Of a DNA stretch of 26,065 bases, positions 14,266 to 22,739 are shown one piece after another; the first letter of the stretch is position 1, and the number at the start of each line of letters is the position of its first letter. The notes below the pieces were generated by a model. It did not search any database. It had not been told where the DNA came from and saw only the letters and a list, made by a program, of their open reading frames with translations. Where the stretch lies: assembly GCA_937911745.1 (NCBI GenBank), contig CALDPX010000020.1, positions 1 through 26,065 of the forward strand. The letters are read 5' to 3'. A program made the translations under genes and the position numbers. The stretch comes from an uncultured Alistipes sp. (GTDB taxonomy: Bacteria; Bacteroidota; Bacteroidia; Bacteroidales; Rikenellaceae).

Positions 14266-16533
14266 CTACTGCGGGTCAACGTCTATGGTAATGGCGATGT
14301 TGCGATAGATGGGGTCTTTGGCAAACACACTAAGGCACTCTTTTATAATATCTTTGGTGTCGGTGGGCGATTCGCTACGCTCTATGCGCACCAAAATCTG
14401 CATATAGTAGTTGTCGGCAACGTGACTTACTGCGGGCGCGTGAGCATCTGTCACCCCCTTGCCAATAAACTCTCTGAGTTGCTGCGCGAGTGCCCCCGCA
14501 CCACGCCATACAAGTTCTGGCGAGGTGTGGCGTAGTGTGAGCCTCACAAGGCGCGTGAAGGGTGGATAGCCAAAAGCCTCTCTGTCGCGCAACTGCGAGC
14601 GAGCCATAGCCATATAGTCGCCTCGGGCAGCTTGTATGATGGTGTGATTGTCGGGCTGGGCGGTTTGGATTATGGTGTGCCCTTTGTTGTCGGCACGACC
14701 TGCCCTGCCGGCTATCTGCACAAGAGTCTGGAAGGTGCGCTCCTCAGCCCTGAAATCGGGGCGCGAGAGCAGGTTGTCGGCATTGAGAACACCTACAACA
14801 CCCACCCCCGAGAAGTCGAAACCCTTGGTGATGAGCCTTGTGCCGACCAATATGTCCGTTTCGCCCCTCTCGAAAGAGCGAATTACCGAGCGCATACGCC
14901 CTGCCGAGGCGGCAATGTCGCCATCGAGCCTTGCCACTCTCGCCTCGGGGAACATCTCGGCAACGACCTCCTCAATCTTCTCGGTGCCGAAACCCTGAGG
15001 TAGCGGCTCTCCCGAGTGGCACGAGGGGCAGCGGGTGGGGCTGTCGATGGAGTGACCGCAGAGGTTGCAACGCAACTTGTTACCTTTTTTGTAATATGTG
15101 AGCGTCACGCCACAGTGGGGACACCTTGCGCTCCATCCGCACGTTGGGCACTCCAAGTAGGGGGCAAATCCACGCCTGTTCTGAAAGAGCATAACCTGCT
15201 GATGGTTGGCAAGAGCCTCTTGTATGGCGTCGTGTAACTCCTTGCCTATGTGACCTTTGCGCTCGCCACGCTGGGCACTCTTTATGGTGTTTGAAACAAT
15301 AACTTCGGGGAGTACTCCTTCGCCATAACGCTCGCCAAGCCATACATAACCATAGCGACCTGTGTAGGCATTGTAGAAACTCTCCAACGAAGGGGTGGCA
15401 CTACCCAAGAGTGTCTTGCATCCCAAATTGTGAGCCATCCACACCGCCACATCGCGTGTCGAAAAGCGGGGTGCGGGGTCTTGCTGTTTGAAACTCTCAT
15501 CGTGCTCCTCGTCAACGATTATAAGGCGCAGATTGTGTAGTGGTAGAAGTATTGCCGAGCGAGTGCCTACGATAATTTCGCCACCCTCCGAACGACTCAG
15601 GCGGATGTACATTTCGGTGCGGGCACGAGGAGTCATTGCCGAGTGATAGACGGTCAGTCCATCGCCAAAAGCCTTGCGTAGCCTACCTATGAGTTGCTCT
15701 GTGAGGGCGAGTTCGGGAATGAGGTAGAGCACCGAGCCCCCCTCCTGCAAAATGCTGTTGGCGAGGTGGATGTAGAGTTCGGTTTTGCCACTCGAAGTGA
15801 CGCCATGAAGCAGTGTGGTGTTGTGACGCAGGAAGTTGTTGTGGATTTTGCCCAAAGCCTCACCCTGCAATTGAGAGAGAGGATTGGCAACCAAAAGATG
15901 TGCGGATTTGTAGTGTGGTGTACGCTCGCGAGTGAAGCTCGCAAGCAACCCATCTTCGATTAGTTTCCCCACCACCATAGGCGAGGCGTCCATAGCCGAG
16001 CGAGGCAACGAGCCGTCAAAGATATGCTCTTCGCCTACCTTTTGGCAGAACTCCATCATCGCCGCATATTGCGCCTTCTTGCGGGGTAGAAGCGCATCGA
16101 GAGCCACCGAAAGAGCATCCTCGGTGCGTACCCTCTCGCCCAAATGCAACATCTGCTCTTTGCCGAGCGAAAAGACCTTTTGTGAGAAGAGGTCGTCATT
16201 CTGGGCGGAGGGTTTCAGTAGGGAGGGCAGAGCGGCACGCATAATCTCACCCATCGTGCACATATAGTACTGCGCCATCCACTCCCAAAGTGCAAGTTGC
16301 CCCACACTCGCCAAAGGCTCCGAGCGAACAATGCCCAAGAGGGAGCGTATGCTCTTGTAGGGAGGAGTGTTGTGGTGGAGTCGGCAGACGATGCCCGTAT
16401 AGATTTTGTTCTTGCCGAGCGGCACCGATACACCCGAACCAACCGCTACAAGGTCATAAAACTCCTCCCCAACCTCAAAAGTGAGTGGTTGGAGTGCCAA
16501 AGGAAGCACTATGTCGGCAAAAAGTCGTTCCAT
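14266..16533 (-). CDS. priA: Primosomal protein N' (PriA replication-restart helicase)
   Basis: Superfamily 2 3'-5' DNA helicase that reloads the replisome at stalled or recombination-generated forks. From ATG 16533 the protein has 755 residues, a normal length. Seen: N-terminal DNA-binding region (MERLFADIVLPLALQPLTFEV), Walker A GVTSSGKTELY at 244-254, Walker B DEEH at 341-344, NRRGFAPYLECPTCGW opening the zinc-binding segment with four CxxC pairs, then GFGTEKIEE and the helicase motifs GTRLITKGFDF and QIAGRAGRADNKG. The frame is open further upstream, but only to ATG 16551 or to a TTG at 16617 that overlaps the promoter zone; ATG 16533 fits the family best. comF follows closely. Confidence 0.95.
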   Translation of the reverse strand: MERLFADIVLPLALQPLTFEVGEEFYDLVAVGSGVSVPLGKNKIYTGIVCRLHHNTPPYKSIRSLLGIVRSEPLASVGQLALWEWMAQYYMCTMGEIMRAALPSLLKPSAQNDDLFSQKVFSLGKEQMLHLGERVRTEDALSVALDALLPRKKAQYAAMMEFCQKVGEEHIFDGSLPRSAMDASPMVVGKLIEDGLLASFTRERTPHYKSAHLLVANPLSQLQGEALGKIHNNFLRHNTTLLHGVTSSGKTELYIHLANSILQEGGSVLYLIPELALTEQLIGRLRKAFGDGLTVYHSAMTPRARTEMYIRLSRSEGGEIIVGTRSAILLPLHNLRLIIVDEEHDESFKQQDPAPRFSTRDVAVWMAHNLGCKTLLGSATPSLESFYNAYTGRYGYVWLGERYGEGVLPEVIVSNTIKSAQRGERKGHIGKELHDAIQEALANHQQVMLFQNRRGFAPYLECPTCGWSARCPHCGVTLTYYKKGNKLRCNLCGHSIDSPTRCPSCHSGEPLPQGFGTEKIEEVVAEMFPEARVARLDGDIAASAGRMRSVIRSFERGETDILVGTRLITKGFDFSGVGVVGVLNADNLLSRPDFRAEERTFQTLVQIAGRAGRADNKGHTIIQTAQPDNHTIIQAARGDYMAMARSQLRDREAFGYPPFTRLVRLTLRHTSPELVWRGAGALAQQLREFIGKGVTDAHAPAVSHVADNYYMQILVRIERSESPTDTKDIIKECLSVFAKDPIYRNIAITIDVDPQ

Positions 16534-16604
16534 TTCAGAGGTTCTATGCATCCCCAAACCGAGCAAAAGAAAAATATCACTCACATGGGCGCAACAATTA
16601 TTTA

Positions 16605-16612
16605 CAAAAATA
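16605..16612 (-). promoter_or_regulatory. priA promoter -7 box (TATTTTTG)
   Basis: Read leftward this is TATTTTTG, matching TAnnTTTG, 72-79 bp upstream of the priA ATG. It lies back-to-back with the probable promoter of the YitT gene 24 bp away, so the two transcripts diverge from one compact AT-rich zone. Confidence 0.45.
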
Positions 16613-16635
16613 GTCAAAAATCGGGAAAAAGGTTG

Positions 16636-16643
16636 TACCTTCG
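16636..16643 (+). promoter_or_regulatory. YitT-gene promoter -7 box (TACCTTCG)
   Basis: TACCTTCG differs from the TAnnTTTG consensus at one position and lies 25 bp before the ATG, giving a very short leader. No good -33 box is visible. Confidence 0.45.
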
Positions 16644-16667
16644 TGTCGAATTATAATCACAATAAAA

Positions 16668-17627
16668 ATGAAACTTTCAAAACCTACTTTCGGCAGTGTC
16701 TTTACATGGATTAAAGATCTGGTACTTATTACAATTGGTGTTGCTGTTTATGCATTCGCTTGGACGGGTATAATCAATCCCGCAAATGGTATGGGTGGTG
16801 GTGCGACCGGTTTCGCTCGTCTTGTATGTGAACTTACCGGTGGTATTGATGGCGGAGGTGTGCCCATCGGTGTTACTTTCTTCATCTTTAATGCCGTATT
16901 CCTGATTATATGCGTGCTATTGCTTGGTGCCAAGTTCGGTATAAAGACAATCTATGCTATTTTGATGACTTCGGTGTTGATGACGCTCTTTGAGGGCATA
17001 CTGCCCCACGAGGGTATCTTCCCCGCATTGGCTCAGGATAAACTTCTCTCCTCCATTTTGGGTGGTATTGTGATGGGCTTCGGTGTGGCAAGTTGCCTTT
17101 TGATGGGAGGTTCTACGGGTGGTAGCGACCTCATTGCAATGATTGTTACAAGGTATCTCAATGTTAGTTATTCGCAGGTTGTGGTCTTTGTTGACATATT
17201 TATCATTGGCGCTTCTTACTTTGTGTTCGGTGGCGATATTATGATTACCATCTATGGCTTTATCACCACAGCGGTCTTTGGTTATGCCAGCAATATGGTC
17301 CTCTCGGGCGACAAGCAATCGTTGCAGATATTTGTCTTTTCGAAGGACTATAATGCCATTGCAGATGTGGTTTCTACCAAATTGGAGAGGGGTGTAACAC
17401 TGCTCAACGGTACGGGTTATTACTCCAAGCAGGATGTGAAAATCGTGATGATTGTATGCCGCAAGAATGAAATGGGTATGATGATGAGAGCCATAAAGAG
17501 CGTTGATAACAAGGCATTTATTTCGGTTGCCAACGTTATGGGTGTTTATGGAGAAGGTTTCGATAAATATAAAATTGCTGGCAATAAAGAGATTAAAGCA
17601 GTTAAGAAGACCGAGGGTATCATCTAA
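16668..17627 (+). CDS. YitT family membrane protein (DUF161 + DUF2179)
   Basis: 319-residue inner-membrane protein of the YitT family, whose substrate or function is not established. The N-terminal two thirds hold five or six hydrophobic segments, beginning at about residues 17-35 (DLVLITIGVAVYAFAWTG), 65-85, 90-108, 126-146 and 170-205. The family glycine-rich phrases NPANGMGGGATG and MGGSTGGSDLIA are present. The C-terminal soluble part, from about 225, is a DUF2179 domain (SKDYNAIADVVSTKLERGVT, MIVCRKNEM), thought to face the cytoplasm. ATG 16668 is the natural start. metG begins 62 bp later on the same strand, so co-transcription is possible. Confidence 0.88.
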   Translation: MKLSKPTFGSVFTWIKDLVLITIGVAVYAFAWTGIINPANGMGGGATGFARLVCELTGGIDGGGVPIGVTFFIFNAVFLIICVLLLGAKFGIKTIYAILMTSVLMTLFEGILPHEGIFPALAQDKLLSSILGGIVMGFGVASCLLMGGSTGGSDLIAMIVTRYLNVSYSQVVVFVDIFIIGASYFVFGGDIMITIYGFITTAVFGYASNMVLSGDKQSLQIFVFSKDYNAIADVVSTKLERGVTLLNGTGYYSKQDVKIVMIVCRKNEMGMMMRAIKSVDNKAFISVANVMGVYGEGFDKYKIAGNKEIKAVKKTEGII

Positions 17628-17689
17628 TTCCCATATAATAAGTTTTGGAGTTAGTTGTAGGTTTTAACTATAAAGCAAACAATACGTTA

Positions 17690-19729
17690 ATGAGCAAAAA
17701 AGAGTATAAAAGATATTTGGTCACTTCGGCACTGCCCTATGCCAATGGTCCTGTGCATATCGGTCACTTGGCAGGTGTTTATGTTCCCTCGGATATCTAT
17801 GTGCGCTACTTGCGCCTTAGGGGTAGGGATGTAGTATGGGTGTGCGGTAGTGACGAGCACGGTGTGCCCATCACTATCAAGGCACGCAAAGAGGGTGTGT
17901 CACCACAGGATGTTGTAGATAAATACAACGATATTATCAAACGCTCGTTTGAGGGTTTGGGCATCTCGTTCGACATCTACTCGCGTACAACCTCGCCCAC
18001 ACACTATAAAACCGCTTCGGAGTTCTTCCGCACACTCTACGACAAGGGTGTCTTCTCGGAGGCGACATCGCAGCAGTACTACGATGAGGAGGCTAAGACC
18101 TTCCTTGCCGACCGCTACATTATGGGTACTTGTCCACACTGCCAGGCAGAGGGTGCATACGGCGACCAGTGCGAGAAGTGTGGCTCGACACTCAACCCTA
18201 CCGACCTCATCAATCCCAAGAGTATGATTTCGGGCTCGGCTCCCGTTATGAAGGAGACTACACATTGGTACTTGCCTCTCGATAAGTATGAACCCGCACT
18301 GAGGGAGTGGATTTTGGAGGGACACAAGGAGTGGAAGACCAATGTCTATGGTCAGTGCAAGTCGTGGATGGACCTCGGATTGCAGCCCCGTGCCGTAAGC
18401 CGCGACCTTAATTGGGGTATCCCCGTACCCGTAGAGGGTGCCGAGGGTAAGGTGCTCTACGTTTGGTTTGACGCTCCTATCGGCTACATCTCGGCAACCA
18501 AAGACCTCACACCCGAATGGGAGAAGTATTGGAAGAGCGAGGATACGAAGATGGTACATTTTATCGGTAAGGACAATATCGTATTCCACTGCATCGTTTT
18601 CCCTGCGATGTTGATGGCTCACGGAGGATACATCCTGCCCGAGAATGTACCTGCCAACGAGTTCCTAAACCTCGAAGGCGACAAAATATCCACCTCGCGC
18701 AATTGGGCAGTATGGCTCAACGAGTACTTGGAGGATATGCCTGGCAAGCAGGACGTGTTGAGGTATGTTCTATGCGCCAATGCGCCCGAAACCAAAGACA
18801 ACGACTTCACTTGGAAGGACTATCAGGCTCGCAACAATAACGAACTTGTGGCTGTGCTTGGCAACTTCGTGAATAGGGCGTTGGTACTTACTCATAAGTA
18901 TTATAATGGCGTGGTGCCCGAGGCTGGCGAGCTGACAGACTACGACAGGGAGATACTCGCTGAGTTGCCCCGCATAAAGGGTGCTTTGGAGGAGAGTTTG
19001 GAGAACTATCGCTTCCGCGAGGCACTCAAAGAGGCTATGAACATCGCACGATTGGGTAATAAATACCTCGCCGATACGGAGCCTTGGAAGGTTGTGAAGA
19101 CCGACCCCGAGAGAGTCAAAACTATACTCAATGTGGCATTGCAGATTGTGGCAAACACTACGGTGGCTATCGAGCCCTTTATGCCTTTCAGTGCCGAGAA
19201 GTTGCTCCGTATGCTCGCAGTGGAGAAGATTGAGTGGGATATGATTGGCAGAAGCGACATCATCCCCGCAGGTCACACCATCTCTACCCCCGAACTCCTC
19301 TTCGAGAAGATTGAGGACGAGGTTATTGAGCGTCAGGTGCAGAAGTTGCAGGACACCAAGAGGGCAAACGAGGCGGCGGCTGCCAAGGTTGCAGAGCAGA
19401 AGGAGAGCGTAACCTTCGACGAGTTCGGCAAGATGGACATCAGGGTGTCGAAGGTGGTGGCTGCCGAGAAGGTTGCCAAGACCAAGAAACTCCTCAAACT
19501 GACCGTAGATACAGGCATCGACACCCGCACCATTGTGTCGGGTATTGCCGAGTACTACACTCCCGAGGAACTCGTAGGTCGCCAGATTTTGGTGCTCGTA
19601 AACCTTCTGCCCCGCGAACTGAAAGGTATCACCTCGGAGGGTATGATTTTGATGTCTGCCGACGCTACGGGTAAACTCACTCTGCTGGCTCCTACGGACG
19701 AAGTGCCCGTAGGCTCGCAAGTGGGATAA
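17690..19729 (+). CDS. metG: Methionine-tRNA ligase
   Basis: Class I aminoacyl-tRNA synthetase charging tRNA-Met, 679 residues from ATG 17690. HIGH is at 23-26 (PVHIGHLAG). The zinc knuckle CPHC...CEKC uses Cys148, 151, 161 and 164. The KMSKS counterpart is KISTS at 332-336. From about 576 (FDEFGKMDIRVSKV) there is a C-terminal OB-fold tRNA-binding domain of the EMAP-II/Arc1p type, as in homodimeric bacterial enzymes, ending GITSEGMILMSAD. A charged, alanine-rich linker (about 545-575) joins it to the anticodon-binding domain. A longer frame exists only from a TTG at 17645 and adds atypical residues, so it was rejected. No T-box-like leader is visible. Confidence 0.97.
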   Translation: MSKKEYKRYLVTSALPYANGPVHIGHLAGVYVPSDIYVRYLRLRGRDVVWVCGSDEHGVPITIKARKEGVSPQDVVDKYNDIIKRSFEGLGISFDIYSRTTSPTHYKTASEFFRTLYDKGVFSEATSQQYYDEEAKTFLADRYIMGTCPHCQAEGAYGDQCEKCGSTLNPTDLINPKSMISGSAPVMKETTHWYLPLDKYEPALREWILEGHKEWKTNVYGQCKSWMDLGLQPRAVSRDLNWGIPVPVEGAEGKVLYVWFDAPIGYISATKDLTPEWEKYWKSEDTKMVHFIGKDNIVFHCIVFPAMLMAHGGYILPENVPANEFLNLEGDKISTSRNWAVWLNEYLEDMPGKQDVLRYVLCANAPETKDNDFTWKDYQARNNNELVAVLGNFVNRALVLTHKYYNGVVPEAGELTDYDREILAELPRIKGALEESLENYRFREALKEAMNIARLGNKYLADTEPWKVVKTDPERVKTILNVALQIVANTTVAIEPFMPFSAEKLLRMLAVEKIEWDMIGRSDIIPAGHTISTPELLFEKIEDEVIERQVQKLQDTKRANEAAAAKVAEQKESVTFDEFGKMDIRVSKVVAAEKVAKTKKLLKLTVDTGIDTRTIVSGIAEYYTPEELVGRQILVLVNLLPRELKGITSEGMILMSADATGKLTLLAPTDEVPVGSQVG

Positions 19730-19745
19730 TTTTGAATTCAAAATT
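19728..19745. repeat. Perfect 18-bp palindrome at the metG stop
   Basis: aattttgaattcaaaatt is its own reverse complement and overlaps the last two bases of the metG stop codon. The aattttgaa phrase is the same motif that is tandemly repeated before hemW. It could act as a weak terminator. Confidence 0.6.
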
Positions 19746-19772
19746 CAAAATTAGGGTAGAGCAAAGTAATAA

Positions 19773-19805
19773 AGCGATACGCAGTATCGCATAAAAATTT
19801 TTGGG
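19773..19805. repeat. gcgatac palindrome element, copy 1
   Basis: gcgatac-gca-gtatcgc (19774-19790) followed by ataaaaatttttgg. The same 33 nt with one change recurs at 19885-19917. Between them are a small hairpin gtgcc-aggat-ggcac (19817-19831) and a degenerate third copy (gcgatgcacagtata near 19869). No gene is seen between metG and ilvE. Confidence 0.7.
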
Positions 19806-19884
19806 CGACTTTTGTGCCAGGATGGCACTTTTGCGCTGGGATTACTAAAAAAGCGTAGCAAAAGTATAGCGATGCACAGTATAT

Positions 19885-19917
19885 AGCGATACGCAGTATC
19901 GCATAAAAGTTTTTGGT
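19885..19917. repeat. gcgatac palindrome element, copy 2
   Basis: Second copy of the palindrome gcgatac-gca-gtatcgc (19886-19902) with its ataaaagtttttgg tail. It runs directly into the 45-nt hairpin leader element at 19904-19948, so the two repeat families overlap here. Confidence 0.7.
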
Positions 19918-19948
19918 AGCACCTTTTTACAAAAAGGTGCGAAAAAAG
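19904..19948. repeat. 45-nt hairpin leader element, copy B
   Basis: Hairpin gcaccttttt-ac-aaaaaggtgc (19919-19940) with flanks identical to copy A at 8664-8708; 42 of 45 positions agree. It ends 52 bp before the ilvE ATG. Because it lies in the likely leader of ilvE, termination/antitermination is conceivable, but no leader peptide rich in Ile, Leu or Val codons follows. Confidence 0.7.
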
Positions 19949-20000
19949 AGATAAAAAACGAAGGTAAACAAACATAAAAACCCTAAAACTATCAAAAAAA

Positions 20001-21020
20001 ATGAAAGACATTAAATGGCAAGAACTTGGTTTTAGTTACGTTAAAACCGATTACAACACCCGTTGTGTATGGAAAGACGGAGCATGGGGTAAGATTGAGG
20101 TGAGCGATAGCGAGTACCTCCCTATCCACATGGCTGCTACCTGCCTCCACTATGGTCAGGAGGTCTTCGAGGGTTTGAAGGCTTTCCGTGGCGTTGATGG
20201 CAAGGTGCGTTTCTTCCGCTTGGAGGAGAACGCTAAGCGTATGCAGCGTTCGGGTGAGTATCTGCGTATGCAGGTGCCCAGCATCGAACTCTTCGAGGAG
20301 ATGTGTGTGAAGGCTGTGCAGGCAAATGCCGAGTACATTCCTCCCTACGGAACAGGTGCTTCGCTCTACTTGCGTCCTCTGCTGATTGGTACGGGCGCAC
20401 AGGTGGGTGTTAAGGAGTCGAACGAGTACACCTTTGTGGTGTTCGTAACTCCCGTGGGTCCCTACTTCAAGGAGGGCTTCAAACCTATCACCGTAACTTT
20501 GGAGCGTCTTTATGACCGCGCTGCTCCTCACGGTACGGGTCACACCAAGGTGGGTGGTAACTATGCTGCATCTATCGGCTCGGGCTCGCGTGCTCACGAG
20601 GCTGGCTTTGCAAACTGCCTCTACCTCGATCCTAAGGAGAAGAGGTATATTGACGAGTTTGGTGCTGCCAACTTCTTCGGTATTAAGGACGGCAAGTATG
20701 TAACTCCCGATTCGACTTCGGTACTTCCCTCTATTACCAATATGTCGCTCCGCACCTTGGCTGAGGACTTGGGTTTGACGGTTGAAAACCGCCCCATTCC
20801 CGTTGAGGAACTCGCGACATTCGAGGAGACCGGTGCTTGCGGTACTGCTGCTGTTATCTCGCCCGTAGGTCGCATCTACGATCCTATGACCGAGAAATAC
20901 TACGAGTATGGTACTGAGGCTGGTCCTATGAGCGTGAAACTCTACACCCTCTTGCAGGATATTCAGTATGGTCGTGTGGAGGATGTTCACGGCTGGACAA
21001 AGGTCATTGAAGGCTTGTAA
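20001..21020 (+). CDS. ilvE: Branched-chain amino acid aminotransferase
   Basis: Fold-type IV pyridoxal-phosphate transaminase performing the last step of valine, leucine and isoleucine synthesis (and the first of their breakdown) with glutamate/2-oxoglutarate. Length 339 residues, normal for the longer bacterial and eukaryote-like group. YGQEVFEGLKAF at 51-62 is characteristic. The PLP lysine is Lys183 in GHTKVGGNYAAS. EETGACGTAAVISPVGRI near the C-terminus is the typical cofactor-phosphate region. It stands alone: repeats fill both flanks, and the opposite-strand Omp85 gene converges on it. No other ilv or leu gene is in the window, so the biosynthetic operon must be elsewhere. Confidence 0.96.
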   Translation: MKDIKWQELGFSYVKTDYNTRCVWKDGAWGKIEVSDSEYLPIHMAATCLHYGQEVFEGLKAFRGVDGKVRFFRLEENAKRMQRSGEYLRMQVPSIELFEEMCVKAVQANAEYIPPYGTGASLYLRPLLIGTGAQVGVKESNEYTFVVFVTPVGPYFKEGFKPITVTLERLYDRAAPHGTGHTKVGGNYAASIGSGSRAHEAGFANCLYLDPKEKRYIDEFGAANFFGIKDGKYVTPDSTSVLPSITNMSLRTLAEDLGLTVENRPIPVEELATFEETGACGTAAVISPVGRIYDPMTEKYYEYGTEAGPMSVKLYTLLQDIQYGRVEDVHGWTKVIEGL

Positions 21021-21143
21021 AAAATTCATATAACGAGCGACTGCTGCGTTATACTGCGATAAGCGGGCTTCCTCATTTACGCTTAGTAAACTGCGGAGCC
21101 CGCTTTCTTGTATGCCTTGCATTCATCTCGTTCTATGAATTTT
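21021..21143. repeat. Structured intergenic repeat, copy 3 (long hairpin after ilvE)
   Basis: Begins at the ilvE stop. Outer arms 21021-21037 and 21127-21143 pair at 16 of 17 positions. The middle stem aagcgggct(t)cc pairs with ggagcccgctt, with the same bulged T as copy 2. Internal loop tca/ctgc, then upper stem tttac-gctta-gtaaa. Relative to copy 2 the middle stem has one extra G-C pair and the upper stem has A-T in place of G-C, so pairing is conserved while sequence changes. A degenerate echo (gagtaaactgcgaagg) follows near 21155. Confidence 0.75.
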
Positions 21144-21218
21144 ATCGTTCCAGACGAGTAAACTGCGAAGGTGGTTTTCTTGTGCGCCTAAAATTCGCTC
21201 GCTTATATGCGTTTTTGA

Positions 21219-21394
21219 GTCTAAGGTCTAAGGTCTAACGTCAATAGTCCTAAGAGTTCCAGGGATAACAGGGATAACAGGGGTTGCAGGGGGAATTCTT
21301 CCTTGTTATCCTTGTAACCCTTGTAAAGTTTTCGGGCTCGGCAAAATACTTTGCCGAGCCCGCGACTATTGACGTTAGACCTTAGACGTTAGAC
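21219..21394. repeat. Large three-armed palindrome (cruciform-like)
   Basis: Outer arms 21219-21249 and 21364-21394 are inverted repeats of 31 bp with one mismatch (24 bp perfect at 21226-21249 and 21364-21387). Inside are two further fold-backs: 10-bp tandem units agggataaca (21261-21291) opposite their complement (21300-21327), and a perfect 13-bp hairpin cgggctcggcaaa-atac-tttgccgagcccg (21333-21362). It has no coding potential. It lies between convergent ilvE and the Omp85 gene, just beyond the latter's terminator. Confidence 0.8.
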
Positions 21395-21437
21395 AAAAAA
21401 GAGAGAGGGACTCAAAAACTGAGCCCCTCTCTCTTTT
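21395..21437 (-). terminator. Intrinsic terminator of the Omp85 gene
   Basis: Read leftward from just after the stop codon, aaaagagagaggggctca pairs with tgagtccctctctctttt around gtttt, with further Ts after the stem. The stem is about 17 bp with one G-T/bulge and flanking A/T tracts. Because of the A-tract on the other side it could also work for ilvE. Confidence 0.8.
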
Positions 21438-21439
21438 CC

Positions 21440-22714
21440 TTAGAATATGTAGTTCGTACCGATGTTCAGACCGCCCTTGCCATCTCGTTTGTCGAAGGGT
21501 TTGCCGTATTCGCACGAGATGATGAAGTTGTGGTTCATCACTATTTTCACGCCTATACCTGCGCTGGCGTGGATGCCGCCATAGCCGTAGCCGCTATAAA
21601 GTCCCAGAGCCTTATTTGCGAGTTCTGCCACCTCGTTGCCACCCTTCTGTTTGTCGAAGGAGCGTGCTTTGGTGATGACGCCTGCATCCACAAAGGGATT
21701 GAGGGCGATGTACCAGTTCTGGTTGATAAGGCGGAAGCGGGCAACCTTAACCCTTGCCTCGAAGTTTGCCCAAGCGTAGCCGTCTGCCAGGATACGGTTT
21801 TGGAAGACGCCACGGATGGAGTTCTTACCACCCAAGCCCTCGTTCTTAATCTGTCGGAGGTAGAGGGGAGTGGTAGTCTGTTGGAGGTAGAAGGGGGTGT
21901 TGCCAAAGGTCTGCTGCCAATTGATGCGGTAGCCTAGAACGAGGTTATCCTCCAATACGGGGAAGAACTGACGCCAAGTAGCCATAATGCGACCATAGGT
22001 TTCGCCCTCGCCGAAGAGGTCGGGCGAGAAACTACCCACAACCTCGGCGCAGTAGCCGCGCGTAGGTGCTGCCTCCATATCGCGAGTGTCATAAACCAAG
22101 CCCGCTTTGAGTTCGAGGTGGGTACCTGCTACCTCGTCATCGCTGATAAGACCTGCCGTGCGGTAAACCTCATAGAGCGACTTCTCGTCTTTGTATTTGT
22201 CGAGTTCGACATCGCCCGTTGTAACATTCCAGAAGGTAAGACCTGCCATCCAAGTGAGCCTGTCGGAGATGCTGCCCTGCACATCTGCAATGGCACGCAA
22301 CATCGTGCGGTCCATATAGTACCACGAACTGCCGCTCGTCTTGTCCCAATCCATAGGCGAGGCGAAGCCGTTGAAGCCATAGAAGGGCGACATTGCCGAG
22401 TCGAGGTAGCTCACCGCAGCCGTCAGACGCAAGCCGGGGATGAGGTATTTCGAGTCGTAGAACATATGTGCGATAGTCTCGCCCTTGGTGTAGTGCGAGA
22501 GTTCCACATTGAATTTGTGGAGGTAAGTGGGGTAGGTGCTACCATCGCCAAAGTAGAAGAAGTCGCACAAGGCGCCATACTGAAATCCGAGGTCGGAGTT
22601 GTAACTAACTGCGGGCAGAGGACCAAGGTTCCAACCCGTTTTTACCTTCTCCTGAGCCGTTGCACCGAAAGCAACAGCGGCGCATAGGAGCGAAGTGAGG
22701 ATAAATTTCTTCAT
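21440..22714 (-). CDS. Omp85-superfamily outer membrane beta-barrel (BamA/TamA-like, no POTRA)
   Basis: 424-residue exported protein. A signal peptide MKKFILTSLLCAAVAFGATA precedes Q21, with likely cleavage near 20/21. The rest alternates aromatic and polar residues as in a beta-barrel. KNSIRGVFQNR (297-307) contains the RG motif of the Omp85 lid loop (normally VRGY/F), followed by ANFEARVKVARF; FVDAGV and IHASAGIGVKI are also typical of the C-terminal half of the bacterial surface antigen domain. The chain ends in Phe, the usual barrel end. No POTRA domains fit in the short N-terminal part, so it is not BamA itself; a patatin-less or porin-like Omp85 relative is likely. Its ATG is 25 bp after the stop of a DUF819 gene, so they share a transcript. 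Confidence 0.8.
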   Translation of the reverse strand: MKKFILTSLLCAAVAFGATAQEKVKTGWNLGPLPAVSYNSDLGFQYGALCDFFYFGDGSTYPTYLHKFNVELSHYTKGETIAHMFYDSKYLIPGLRLTAAVSYLDSAMSPFYGFNGFASPMDWDKTSGSSWYYMDRTMLRAIADVQGSISDRLTWMAGLTFWNVTTGDVELDKYKDEKSLYEVYRTAGLISDDEVAGTHLELKAGLVYDTRDMEAAPTRGYCAEVVGSFSPDLFGEGETYGRIMATWRQFFPVLEDNLVLGYRINWQQTFGNTPFYLQQTTTPLYLRQIKNEGLGGKNSIRGVFQNRILADGYAWANFEARVKVARFRLINQNWYIALNPFVDAGVITKARSFDKQKGGNEVAELANKALGLYSGYGYGGIHASAGIGVKIVMNHNFIISCEYGKPFDKRDGKGGLNIGTNYIF

Positions 22715-22739
22715 AGTATTATCTGTCTGTTATTATTAA

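Noticed and set aside
19730..20000. T-box or amino-acid attenuator controlling ilvE
   Set aside because: No T-box core, no specifier-type stem and no leader peptide rich in branched-chain codons; only palindromic repeats are seen.
19992..21122. 376-residue open frame antisense to ilvE
   Set aside because: ilvE has intact cofactor and active-site motifs. The antisense frame extends into the repeat after ilvE and shows no family signature.
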